Below are positions 9,623 through 18,969 of a stretch of 64,000 bases of DNA, piece after piece. Position 1 is the first letter of the stretch; the number at the start of each line of letters is the position of its first letter. A program made the translations under genes and the position numbers. The DNA is from Bartonella grahamii ATCC 700132 (GTDB lineage Bacteria; Pseudomonadota; Alphaproteobacteria; Rhizobiales; Rhizobiaceae), in contig NZ_KI912377.1 of the NCBI RefSeq assembly GCF_000518085.1, positions 18,674 through 82,673 of the forward strand. The letters are read 5' to 3'. The notes below the pieces were generated by a model, which was given only the letters and a program-made list of their open reading frames with translations, searched no databases and was not told the origin of the DNA.

Positions 9623-10626
9623 CATTCAAAGAGAATCTATTTTTTATCAGTATCACGAAGTGATTCATTTTTAGCCAATTTAATGGTAGTAAGGTATCAG
9701 CAGGCTATAGATAATGATATTTTTGGTGTAACCAATTAGACGAAAAAGATGTTACGTCTTGATGAATGATAAAAAACGCTAGTAAATAAAAAAAGCTTTG
9801 CACAAGTGATTATCAACAGTAGAATATTCATTTTAAAGAAATAATTGAATGAAAATATTAAACGGAAGAAGAGAGAAATACGGCTCTTTTGTCTCCAATA
9901 TAATTATATTCATCAGCTACGAGATTAGCAATAGTGTTGTTGTCAGATGATGATAACGGAGGATAGAGAGTTTTTGTTTAGAAAAATTTATTCAATATAA
10001 ATAATGGCAAATAATAGCTTTGCTAAAATATCTGCTTTAACGATAATAAGCAGATAGCTTTCATAAAACTGATTTTGATGAAATTTTATTTTGGTGTTTT
10101 TTAATTTTAAGATGGTGAGTGTTTTACTGTATTTTAGATTTTATCAAAAGATCTAAAGTATTATGCAATTAATTTTGATATAAAGATCTTTTCATTTTAT
10201 GATAATTTTTTTGTTAGATACTAGCATTTTTAATACAGAAATTGTGTACATTAGGTTATAAATTAGTGTGCGATTTTTTGTTTTTTTGTTGTAGTTAAAG
10301 AAATGATGCTGTTATAGCTTTCATATATTATATCTCTTCAAAATTCGCATTTTTCGCGTTTTTTGAGATTAGTTTTTTGGCATTTTGTATTGCAGTTTTT
10401 AGCGGTTTTTGAGATGCACTCTTTAAAGAGATTGTCATCATAAATGGTGTTTTTTAACTTTTTGTTCTTTCTTTACATAAAATACAAAACATATTATTAG
10501 TATGCTATAATTTATCATAAAAAATAAAAAACATTAATTTGTTTCATTCTTATTGTGTTTAATTTGTGGTTTGTTTTTTTGCCAGCATTTTTTGTTTTGT
10601 TGAAAAAAAGAAAGTTTTGAAAAACA
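9623..10626. other. Long AT-rich leader before the autotransporter
   Basis: One kilobase without a supportable gene. The last 300 bases are extremely T-rich with runs such as TTTTTTGTTTTTTTG. A TATAAT hexamer lies at 10506-10511, about 116 bases before the autotransporter ATG, but the best -35 candidate 17 bases further upstream is weak. Such long leaders are common ahead of regulated surface genes. Confidence 0.4.
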
Positions 10627-13380
10627 ATGATAACCAAGGTATCTAAAAATCACTTGTATTCGTGTGTTTTTACAGCAGCTATTTTTTCTTTTTTATTAAA
10701 TATAAATATTGAGGCGCATTCTCATGCATTTGTATCACTGTCATGTGACGAAAACAAATTGCCTTATAAATGCAGTGATGGTGTAAAGCATACAATTAGT
10801 GATAAAGTATATAAGTTCACGGTACCTGTTAAAGAAAAGAATGGGGAGGGTAGTTCTCTCATATTGCCTGCTGCTATAGTAGTGCAGGAGCCAAATACAG
10901 TTATTCAGGCAATGCGTGTAGAGGTTGAAGCTACTGCGGGTATAGAAGATATTTATGGTGTTTCTGTATCACAAGGGGGAAGAATTGTTTTGAGTGATTC
11001 AGCTTTTAAAAATGTGTCAATAGGTCTTAAAGCTGATAGTGGAATGATTGAGGTTAATCGTGGAACAATTGAGGCTTCTCAGTTTGCAGCTTATGCAGAG
11101 AAGCGAGGAGCATCTGTTACGTTAACGAATACAAAAATTAGAGTGGAAGGTTTGGGTATCGGTCAAGAGAGTGCTCTTTTCGTTAGGGCTGATGCGGGTA
11201 TTCAGATGAAAAGTGGTTTTATTGATGTGAATGATGCTGCTGCGCTTTATGTGGGGAGAGGGGGGAGTGCGACTTTAGATGGTGTTACCATTACTTCAAA
11301 ATATCAAAAAACAGAAGACGATGAAAATACAAATGAAAAGATTGCACATACAGTTTTCAATGTAAAACATCAGGGTTCTGTTTATTTAAAAAATACGAAT
11401 ATTATTTCTACGGATGTTCATGTTTTAACAGTTGGACAAGATTCTAACACACTGTCCAATAATGGAAGGGAAGGAAATATTTTAATTTCGCGGGTTAATA
11501 TTGAAGATTCAACAATTAAAGCAATAGGTAATAAACATGGTATGTATTTTGAGATGGATGGGGGGAATGATGCGTATGAACAGGGACTTGTCTTTTTGAA
11601 AAGGACGATTTTTGAGGTTCCAGATGGAACAGCTATTCACAGTAATAATAGTCGTAGTTATATTGCAGTAACAGAAGGTACAAAAATTTTTGGTGACTTA
11701 TTATTAACAGCTGAAAAGGGAGGGACTGTAGCGATTTTGGCTGATTCTTCTTCATTGATAGGAGGGACTCGTGTTGCCGATAATTCTATTGCTGAGCTTT
11801 ATTTGACAGGGGGATCAAAATGGTTTTTGACAAAAAGAAGAGAGATAGATTCGCAAGTTGCAAACCGCACAAATTCATTTATTTCATTTGTAAAAATTTC
11901 TAATAGCTTTATTGCTTTTGAAACTCCAATGTTTCAGGAGTATCAGACACTTTATATTGGGGAGGGAGAGAAAGAAGTTTATAGTGCGCAAGAAAGTGCT
12001 GATATTTATCTCAATACACATTTCAGTAGTGATGGTTTGCTCGATAATAAAAAGACTGATCGGCTTTTGATACAGGGTGATGTTTCTGGAAAAACGACAG
12101 TTTATGTGCAATTTGTCACAGGAAACCAAGGTGAGATAGCAACCGGTGAAAATGTTCATAGTATTTCACTTATTCAGGTTTCTGGAAAAGCGGCAGAAGA
12201 TTCTTTTCAGTTAGATCGTGCTTATATTGCATTAGAAGGGTTGCCTTACCGATATTATCTTCATGCTTATGGTCCAGATTCTACTCTTGGAAATGCACAA
12301 ATTTCTCAAAGATTGGTTGATGGAAATGGAGATTTTTGGGATTTTCGCCTTGAAAGTAAGTATATTCAGCCTTCTTTGGGAGTGTCTGTTATCCCTCATT
12401 CTGAGTTAAAGGTCAGAGAGGTTGTTCCACAAGTTCCAACCTATCTTTTGTTACCGAATGCTTTGTTTCATATTGGACTCATGGATATCAGTAATCAACA
12501 AAAGGAATTGCAAGTTACGCAGTCTATTCCTCGCAAATTATTAAAAGTTGAAGGGAATTTTGCTTTATCTGTCCACGGTTATGGTGGGAGTTATCGTTAT
12601 GTCTCGGATCTTTCTACACTTAAATATGGGTACGATGGTAATGTTGATTATAACGCTATAAAAACAAACATTTTGCTCAAAACAATAGAGAGCGCATATA
12701 GTACAACATCTTTTGGGATTATGGGAACCTATGGAAAGCTTTCCTTACAACCTCGTAATGTGGAACAAAGCCAAAAGAGTACGTTTAATAAATGGTCATT
12801 TACGACATACGGTAGTGTGAAACACAACACTGGTTTTTATGTAGATGGTCTTTTATCTTATGGTTTGTTTAAAGGGGATGTGCTTACCCATACTTGGGGT
12901 AGGACGGCGACATTAAAAGCAAATCCTTTGAACGTTTCGTTTTCTGCTGGTAAAGTGTTTATGACAGGATATGAAGATCTTATTTTTGATCCGCAACTCC
13001 AGCTTATTTATCAACATCTTCAATTTGATAAGTTTCGTGATATTGATGGATTTGATGTTGAGATGAAAAAAATAGGTCAATGGTTGGTGCGTATTGGGGG
13101 GCGTTTAAATAAAACATTTTCAGCATCTGAAAAGGATCGTATTATTTGTTTTTATGGTAATATTCATCTTTCTAATCGTTTTGGTAAAAAACAATTTGTT
13201 CATTTTAAAGATGTTTTCCAGTTGGGTTCTTTTGGTTCTTCTTTAGAAACAGGTTTGGGTATTAATGCGCAGTTTTCTTCTAAAGTTACACTTCACAGTG
13301 ATCTTAGCTATCAGCATAGGTTAACCAAGGCTGGTTTTTCTGGAGTTCATTTTTCTGGTGGTTTGCGCTATCATTTTTAA
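10627..13380 (+). CDS. Type V autotransporter, Bartonella inducible-autotransporter (Iba)-like
   Basis: Surface-exposed protein exported by Sec and its own outer-membrane barrel. The layout of its 917 residues is: signal peptide (about 1-31, ending NIEAHSHA); a passenger of about 600 residues rich in short beta strands and Gly/Asn/Thr/Ser turns (VSVSQGGRIVLSDSAF, VEVNRGTIEAS-like units), as in pertactin-type beta-helices; then a C-terminal barrel of about 270 residues starting near GNFALSVHGYGG and ending RYHF, with the terminal Phe required by the Bam machine. No protease triad or RGD motif was noticed. By architecture it resembles the Iba/CFA-related autotransporters of Bartonella, whose roles are mostly unknown but host-contact-linked. 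It is monocistronic with a long AT-rich leader, which suggests separate regulation. The architecture is certain; the subfamily name is likely. Confidence 0.85.
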   Translation: MITKVSKNHLYSCVFTAAIFSFLLNINIEAHSHAFVSLSCDENKLPYKCSDGVKHTISDKVYKFTVPVKEKNGEGSSLILPAAIVVQEPNTVIQAMRVEVEATAGIEDIYGVSVSQGGRIVLSDSAFKNVSIGLKADSGMIEVNRGTIEASQFAAYAEKRGASVTLTNTKIRVEGLGIGQESALFVRADAGIQMKSGFIDVNDAAALYVGRGGSATLDGVTITSKYQKTEDDENTNEKIAHTVFNVKHQGSVYLKNTNIISTDVHVLTVGQDSNTLSNNGREGNILISRVNIEDSTIKAIGNKHGMYFEMDGGNDAYEQGLVFLKRTIFEVPDGTAIHSNNSRSYIAVTEGTKIFGDLLLTAEKGGTVAILADSSSLIGGTRVADNSIAELYLTGGSKWFLTKRREIDSQVANRTNSFISFVKISNSFIAFETPMFQEYQTLYIGEGEKEVYSAQESADIYLNTHFSSDGLLDNKKTDRLLIQGDVSGKTTVYVQFVTGNQGEIATGENVHSISLIQVSGKAAEDSFQLDRAYIALEGLPYRYYLHAYGPDSTLGNAQISQRLVDGNGDFWDFRLESKYIQPSLGVSVIPHSELKVREVVPQVPTYLLLPNALFHIGLMDISNQQKELQVTQSIPRKLLKVEGNFALSVHGYGGSYRYVSDLSTLKYGYDGNVDYNAIKTNILLKTIESAYSTTSFGIMGTYGKLSLQPRNVEQSQKSTFNKWSFTTYGSVKHNTGFYVDGLLSYGLFKGDVLTHTWGRTATLKANPLNVSFSAGKVFMTGYEDLIFDPQLQLIYQHLQFDKFRDIDGFDVEMKKIGQWLVRIGGRLNKTFSASEKDRIICFYGNIHLSNRFGKKQFVHFKDVFQLGSFGSSLETGLGINAQFSSKVTLHSDLSYQHRLTKAGFSGVHFSGGLRYHF

Positions 13381-13388
13381 TAAATCGT

Positions 13389-13416
13389 TTTAAAAATAAT
13401 AAATGTGATTTTTAAA
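13389..13416 (+). terminator. Weak AT-only hairpin after the autotransporter
   Basis: A 9-bp inverted repeat (TTTAAAAAT at 13389-13397 and its complement at 13408-13416) is followed by GTTTTGTTTTA. With no G-C pairs the stem is weak, so termination efficiency is uncertain. Confidence 0.3.
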
Positions 13417-13788
13417 GTTTTGTTTTATTGTCGAGATTAAAACCATTGATGGTGCAGAATTTTAGTCCCTTCTTTTAATAATGGTATCATGTGTTTTAAT
13501 AAGTATCAAAGGATCACGTTGATGTGTTTTTTATCTGATTGATAAAGGTGCTTAAATGCTTCAAAAAGATTGACAATGAGACTGTAAATCTATTTGTGTT
13601 ATTTGGGCTATAAATATTGGGGATGTATTCGTCATCAGCTTTTTAAAATAGTAGCATTATTATCCTATCATGCTGTGAAGTGCTGTCATTTGAGGTCGCT
13701 GATATCAATCATGAAAGGCAGGGAGATATTGGCCTGCTTATTAAGAGCTTTTGCTGTTAAGGAAAAGAGGGGATTTGTAAAATATAGA
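13417..13788. other. Intergenic stretch, no supported gene
   Basis: An open frame of 74 codons at 13594-13818 has no ribosome site and runs into the direct repeat starting at about 13789. It is regarded as chance or relic sequence. Confidence 0.45.
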
Positions 13789-14093
13789 GCTCTATCGTTT
13801 CGTGTTTTTATGCTTTAAAATTTTGTAAAAAGCGTTTTTGAAGCTGTTTGTATCAATCGCATTATTGTAGGTGGATAATGAGAAAAATGGTAAAGCGTGA
13901 ATACTTTTAAAATCAAATGCAACATCTTTAGTTCTTATAAGGATAAATCCTTAAAAAAATATTCTAATGACTGTATTAAATATATGAACAAGATCATGTC
14001 TTATTTGTGAAATAGATATGAAATATAACTTTTAAATCAGAGTGGGGGCTGTGAGATCTTTTTTCTTCTTTGAGACGTGGGGAGAAGAGGTTG
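13789..14093 (+). repeat. Diverged direct repeat, left copy (partner 18575-18897)
   Basis: It begins at GCTCTATCG and ends near GAAGAGGTTGG. It aligns by eye along its whole length with 18575-18897 in the same orientation, sharing blocks such as TTTTTGAAGCTGT, ATTATTGTAGGTG, AATGGTAAAGC, GAAATATAAC and AAATCAGA, with scattered substitutions and small indels. The two copies bracket the ATP-grasp/EamA operon. No open frame is conserved between them, so the repeat is non-coding or long decayed. Confidence 0.75.
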
Positions 14094-14337
14094 GTCGTAT
14101 CGAAAAAGTCGTTTAGAAGTTTTTATTATTGTTTCAAATACAGAAACATTGAAGAGCTTTTATTAAAATGGGGTGTAAAAGTAGATCATATTTCCCTCAA
14201 TTTCTGTTTTTTGAAATATGCATCTTTAATGGAAAGATATTTGCGAAGTTTTAGGCAGTCGCATTCGCATTGTGACTTCATTTGTATCGATAAGATTTAT
14301 ATCAAAGTTGAGGGTCAGTAGAAATATCTTTATCGGA
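14094..14337. other. Spacer between left repeat and the ATP-grasp gene
   Basis: An 83-codon open frame at 14070-14321 overlaps the repeat and has no family resemblance. Nothing else is seen. Confidence 0.4.
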
Positions 14338-15603
14338 CTATTGATAAACATGGTGTTTCCATATGATGCTTAAGGTGTCATCAAGCCATTTATGGTAATT
14401 GCGTGCTTCTTCGTTTGAGTTATGAACAGAGAAAATAAAACCAGGATATCCACCAAATGCTGGTGGAGGTGGTGAAGTATGATTGGTTTCAAAGAAAATG
14501 ATAGTTCTGGCGGTTTGAGGATGCTGTGCAACCTTATCTAGACCTAAAAATCCAGAAAACCGTCCATGACCACGAAGAGGAATAATGTAATTTGCAGCCA
14601 CTTTTTCAGCTGGGAGTATATCGGGAAGGTTTGGGTTTGGTTCAGCTAAAGCGGCATTCATACATAGTTTTGCAAATGAAATCCCTGTACCTTGCTCAAC
14701 AATAAAATGGGAGACACCCGATCCACCTATACGAGCGCCGATCTCAATTATATAAGGTAAATTATTAGCATCTAGACGTAGCTCTACATGGGCAGCACCC
14801 ATATTTATGCCAAGAGCTTTAACTCCAGAGCATGCAGCCTCACATAAAGCAATAATTAAAGGATCATCTATATCACGGCGTTGACGATAAATTGTTTCTT
14901 CAAACCATGGTCCCTCAGGCTGTCCCTTGTCTCCAACGGTCAGAACGTGTACACCTGCTGTATCAACAAAGCATTCTACGACAAACTCTTTTCCTGGCAA
15001 ATACTGTTCTATAACTAAACCTACAGGTTTATTTTTATCATTAAAACGTGCCATGTCTTTATGCTGAACATTCCATACGGCTTTAATGAGATCAGGAAGT
15101 TCGGCGGAATTTTTAGCTAACATTACGCCTGCACTTGCCCATCCAGAGACGGGTTTAATAACGAGTGGATAATCCAAGGCTTGTATTTGTGATAGGTCCT
15201 CTGGATTATCTATATAAAAGAATCCTGGTGTTCTTAAGCCTGCTTTAGCAAAAGCTTGACGCATGAGATATTTATTTCTGGTTAATGCTGCTACTTCTGG
15301 TTCAATACTTGGAGTATTGATTTTTTTTGCAGCCAAAGCTGTCCATAGGATGGCTTCTTCGCGAAGGGTCATAACTCCACCAATATTGCGTTCTTTTACT
15401 CCCGTTGCAAAAGTGTCTAGAGCTAACTCTGGGTTATCAAAAACAGGAAGTTGCCAAGTTGAAGTGACTGCTGCGGGGTGTTGAGTGGGAGCACTTTCAG
15501 TGGTATCATAGATCATGACTAATTCGATATTAGCTGCTTGTGCTGCTTCAAATATAAATGGTAATTTTGCATTGCGCTGGCAAACTAACGCGAGTTTTTT
15601 CAT
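14338..15603 (-). CDS. ATP-grasp ligase (L-amino-acid ligase/BacD-like)
   Basis: Likely forms an amide or peptide bond from a carboxylate and an amine with ATP, in the cytoplasm. The 421 residues show the ATP-grasp order: an N-terminal pre-domain (MKKLALVCQRNAKLPFI), a central A/B domain from about residue 115 with YPLVIKPVSGWASAGV (ATP-binding Lys and glycine loop) and IEQYLPGKEFVVECF, then HVELRL and YIIEIGARIGGSG with the Mg-binding Glu and Asn/Gly positions. This matches the carbamoyl-phosphate-synthase-like group that includes the L-amino-acid ligases (BacD/YwfE) and PurK relatives. The start overlaps the upstream EamA stop by 4 bases (ATGA), so translation is coupled. It is the last gene of a leftward operon whose first two genes are broken. 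The substrate is unknown; a dipeptide-type product is inferred from context. Confidence 0.8.
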   Translation of the reverse strand: MKKLALVCQRNAKLPFIFEAAQAANIELVMIYDTTESAPTQHPAAVTSTWQLPVFDNPELALDTFATGVKERNIGGVMTLREEAILWTALAAKKINTPSIEPEVAALTRNKYLMRQAFAKAGLRTPGFFYIDNPEDLSQIQALDYPLVIKPVSGWASAGVMLAKNSAELPDLIKAVWNVQHKDMARFNDKNKPVGLVIEQYLPGKEFVVECFVDTAGVHVLTVGDKGQPEGPWFEETIYRQRRDIDDPLIIALCEAACSGVKALGINMGAAHVELRLDANNLPYIIEIGARIGGSGVSHFIVEQGTGISFAKLCMNAALAEPNPNLPDILPAEKVAANYIIPLRGHGRFSGFLGLDKVAQHPQTARTIIFFETNHTSPPPPAFGGYPGFIFSVHNSNEEARNYHKWLDDTLSIIWKHHVYQ

Positions 15604-16547
15604 TTTGTTTCCTCATTAAATTTGGAATTTTGAGAATGACGTTTCTGTTGCCATGTAGATACCTTTGATGCATCTATAAATAAGAGTATCATCCCTATAA
15701 CAACTACAATCATAGCAATTATTTTGATCATATTGAGAGAAGGGCTCGAGCCGATTATCCATTCACATGCAACCACTGCAAAAGGGGATAATACGCCGAT
15801 AGTATTGGCGTATAATACGCCTCCTTCGGCTAAAACTTTTTGGTATAATACGTAAACTGGTGCCGAACAAACAGTTCCTAAAATCAATATTTTAAATATA
15901 TCTTCTAACTTAAGATAGAAGAGTGGGGCAGGATCAAAAATAAATAATGGTATAAATGATGCTGCAGAAATTGTCGTGATCCAAGCCAATGAGGTGAGCA
16001 AAGGTAAATTTTTAAGATAAAGTTTGGACAATAAGCCATAAGCAGAATAAGAAAGTGCTGCTGTTAAAGCAAGAGCTGTTCCTATTAGGCTGTAATATCC
16101 ACCCTCTGCACTGTTTATATTAAATGCTATAGCCGCTACACTGACAATTATCATACCGATAAGCTTTAACCATGAGAACGTAAGGTTATTCGTCAGTGCA
16201 CCCAATATGTAGGTAATACCTGGAATAGTAGCGAGAACCATAGTTAAATCACTGGCTTTGAGTGATTTTAATGCGCCAAAACTGCATACAAAATACAGCG
16301 AAAATCCTAACACTGAGAGAATTAAAAAAGAAGGTATCATGGAAAGTAATGGTAGGGATCTGAAAACAGCTTTCTCACGAAATACTGCAATCAGCCATAA
16401 GGTGGCAGCGGTGGCAAACAACCTAAGTCCAACCGCATGCATGACGGGTATACTGCTAACCAAATTCTTAGATAATAACCAACTTATAGAAAACAACGCC
16501 AGAATGGCAAAAGTAAATAATAATAACCGTCCTTTTAAAAAACTCAC
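15600..16547 (-). CDS. EamA/DMT-family transporter
   Basis: A 315-residue inner-membrane protein with about ten hydrophobic helices in two similar halves of five, which is the EamA (drug/metabolite transporter) pattern. The first half ends near NINSAEGGY, and the second begins LIGTALALTAALSYSAYG, the typical EamA repeat opening. Members export amino-acid derivatives, metabolites or drugs. It sits 4 bases after the broken gene at 16552 and overlaps the ATP-grasp ligase start by 4 bases, so it probably exports the product of that enzyme. The basic C-terminal tail is cytoplasmic. The family is sure; the substrate is an inference from the operon. Confidence 0.85.
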   Translation of the reverse strand: MSFLKGRLLLFTFAILALFSISWLLSKNLVSSIPVMHAVGLRLFATAATLWLIAVFREKAVFRSLPLLSMIPSFLILSVLGFSLYFVCSFGALKSLKASDLTMVLATIPGITYILGALTNNLTFSWLKLIGMIIVSVAAIAFNINSAEGGYYSLIGTALALTAALSYSAYGLLSKLYLKNLPLLTSLAWITTISAASFIPLFIFDPAPLFYLKLEDIFKILILGTVCSAPVYVLYQKVLAEGGVLYANTIGVLSPFAVVACEWIIGSSPSLNMIKIIAMIVVVIGMILLFIDASKVSTWQQKRHSQNSKFNEETK

Positions 16548-16551
16548 TGAT

Positions 16552-17743
16552 TTAATTCTCCAATGACTCGCCGCGCATAATATGAGGTTGAAAAATTAAA
16601 TCGTGGCTTTGAGGTTTGCGGTCTTCCAAGATTATTTTGGATGTAATCCTTCCCCCCTTTTTCAAATAGTCATAATCTAATGCTTCAAGTGCTTCTATAT
16701 CTGCTATCATTAATACTATTACTTGCTTAATACGCTCCAAATAAAATTGAAGATAACACTGATCCGTTTCAAACAATACTTTGTTACGCACCAATATTTC
16801 AAAAAGCAAGACACCTGTACCAGAACCGAATGTCATATGCTGATCAGAACCTTTTGGATAACGAAATATGCGTTCTAATAGGACAAACTCTGTTATTTCT
16901 TTCCAAAATTTGGGATGATTTTGTAGCATAATAAGCACTGTAATTAAGTTCACTTTAGTTTCTTCTAGAAGACCTGTAAACTAATTTAATTTTATATACA
17001 GATTTTTATCCAATGGCCGCGGTCCAGTATGATGTGCATAGTCATGATAATAGCCTCATAAACAGCGAACATCATAAATATCCTCTTTAGATAAGTTACA
17101 ACTATGCAATTGATCGAATGAGAATTTACTATCTCTATCAAGCAAACATTCAGCTTCCACAATTGTTTGCTCATTGTAAATATCGAAGAATTTGCTGAAA
17201 AAAACAAAGCAAATGCCTGCTTATTAATTTTCTTAGCAGTCGCCCCAGATTCTGGGAATAGAACAATGCAATTGCCTTCTAAACAACCCTTTGATGCTAT
17301 TCGCGTTTTTATACATTGAAAATGTAATACATAATTCTTTGTATATTTTACGTTGGCAAGATAGGCTATTTCATGACGGTAGCCTGTAACTAATTTTATC
17401 CGGAATTTTTCCGGATCAGTCCCATTCGTTGCATGCATTGGAGCTAAGGGAAATAGCGGAGCGTCTGGTAATGGTGCTTTGAATGCAGCCAAAGTGTTAT
17501 CAAACTTTGGGGGAGTATTAAACTGTTGAGCATCCACCGATAAAGATCATCAGAAGTGGTATTTAAAAGTTCTGGAGATAATCCGTTAATAATATCTGCA
17601 TGATAGTTCAACAGAGTGATCAATTTATTGATCATATTATTATCCGCTGAAGTTGGTTCCTCAATACTCCCATCGAGTTCTTGGTGCACACGAAATTGGT
17701 TTATCAGATTAACAATAGAAAGAAGTGCTTCAGACTGTTTCAT
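16552..17743 (-). pseudogene. Broken gene of unknown function with an HHTG...GLLEE core
   Basis: One protein of about 390 residues can be stitched from several frames: 17743 down to about 17535 (MKQSEALLSIVNLINQ), a shift to FNTPPKFDNTLAAFKAPLP (to about 17200), two more shifts to YHDYAHHTGPRPLDKN at about 17030, an in-frame stop at about 16981-16983, then FTGLLEETKVNLITVL and the intact frame 16953-16552 (FVLLERIFRYPKG to ESLEN). The His-rich HDYAHHTG and the following GLLEE region suggest a metal-binding or conserved core; it reminds me of DUF6421-type proteins, but this is not certain. The ATG overlaps the stop of the upstream BacA-like relic. At least three lesions make it non-functional as a full protein. 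Confidence 0.6.
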
Positions 17744-18306
17744 GATAAGCTGACTTTAGTGAGTGGAGCAAAAAGACCATTGGCACTTGTCCAAAATTTT
17801 CGATAATATTTAGCTTATAGCGGTTTGTCGCAACAGACGTTGTGATACAAGCAACTGCTTTTTCAGCATTACAAAGAACGGTTGTGTCAGCATTTCTGTT
17901 GGCAAATATTTTGTCGTATTAATTAGCTAGCAAAGATTGAGGGGCAGAGTGAGTCGCTACGTTTTAATTTCATCAGACTTATTGCGTTTAGTTAAAACCA
18001 TAGAGTGAGTAGGCATAATAAAGCTGTTAAACAATTGCATATCGCCTAAACGCATAAATATGAGAGTGTATACAAATCTGGGTAAGCCGTACACCTTAGA
18101 AGATATCCATCTTTTTTCTGGGTGGGTTTCTCAAAGGCTTTTTCAGGAGTTGTGTATAAGATAATACGTGATTCTAAATCAGCAGAAGAAATATTTTGAT
18201 TGTGATTGTCAAGCCACTATTGTGCTGCAGCTGTGCAGTTAGTATCTGCAGGGATAAGTGTATAGATAAAAGTATTATTTTCAGATTGTATGAATTCTAT
18301 ACTTTT
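17730..18306 (-). pseudogene. Prephenate-decarboxylase-like (BacA/prephenate dehydratase-type) gene, degraded
   Basis: Read leftward, the frames give FIYTLIPADTNCTAAAQ, a stop at 18217-18219, WLDNHNQNISSADLESRI followed by ILYTTPEKAFE and CTAYPDLYTLSY. After a shift at about 18055 they give LGDMQLFNSFIMPTHSMVL, then after another shift VLCNAEKAVACITTSVA, YKLNIIENFGQVPM and a TGA at 17730-17732. The order YTLGPAGTNCEAAA-like start, YPDL, FIMPT-MVL, CNAEAA-ACITT and GxVPM is that of bacilysin BacA and its prephenate dehydratase relatives, as I recall them. BacA decarboxylates prephenate toward the epoxy-amino-acid of bacilysin. No start codon is evident. It would have been the first gene of the operon ending in the ATP-grasp ligase. 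Confidence 0.55.
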
Positions 18307-18310
18307 TAAG

Positions 18311-18574
18311 TATAATAATATATTTAAAATAGTGGAATATTTGAAGTATATCAAGCAAAATAAGTTAAATAATTTAGTGTTTTACAAAATATATGTATAT
18401 GTGAAAGAAAATTGTGATATAATTTGGTCTTATCATTATCCTATTATGCCATAAAACATCGTTGTTTAGGAGAGTAATTGAGCAGGAAAAATTCTACGCA
18501 GGGGATATTTATTGGATATGTTAGACGAATGATTAGAATGGTTAAGCGAAGGTGAATGATACATAAAGCACACC
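18311..18574. other. AT-rich stretch upstream of the broken operon
   Basis: It should hold the former promoter of the leftward operon. No gene and no clear operator are seen. Confidence 0.4.
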
Positions 18575-18897
18575 GCTCTATCATTTTTTTGATGATGAGC
18601 TTTTTTGTTTTAATATTTTGTAAAAATTGTTTTTGAAGCTGTCCGTATCGATAACATTATTGTAGGTGAATAATAAGCAAAATGGTAAAGCATGATAACC
18701 TTTACTATCAAATTCAATATACTTAGCTTTTTAATTAAGATAATATTTTAAAAATTATTCTATAGCCATGATTGTATTGAATATATGAAAGATATTATCA
18801 TTGCCTTGTTTGTAAAAGAAACATGAAATATAACTCTTAAATCAGATTGGGATTGGCAAGATCTTTTTCCTTCTTTGGAATCGTTAAGAAGGTCGGA
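18575..18897 (+). repeat. Diverged direct repeat, right copy (partner 13789-14093)
   Basis: Same orientation as the left copy, beginning GCTCTATCA and ending near AAGAAGGTCGG. It lies about 70 bases before the ATP12-like gene, so this copy looks like the native upstream region of that core gene, with the left copy created when the operon block was inserted or by duplication. Confidence 0.75.
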
Positions 18898-18969
18898 TTA
18901 AATCTTATTAAAGTGTATAAAACTTGGATAAAACAGTCGCTTTCTTGAAAAGATCAGAGGTAAACAAAT

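Noticed and set aside
14070..14321. 83-codon open frame after the left direct repeat
   Set aside because: It starts within the repeat, the right copy does not keep the frame, and no family is recognised.
18061..18180. Possible small gene on the plus strand upstream of the ATP12 gene
   Set aside because: The coding signal is on the minus strand and belongs to the BacA-like relic.
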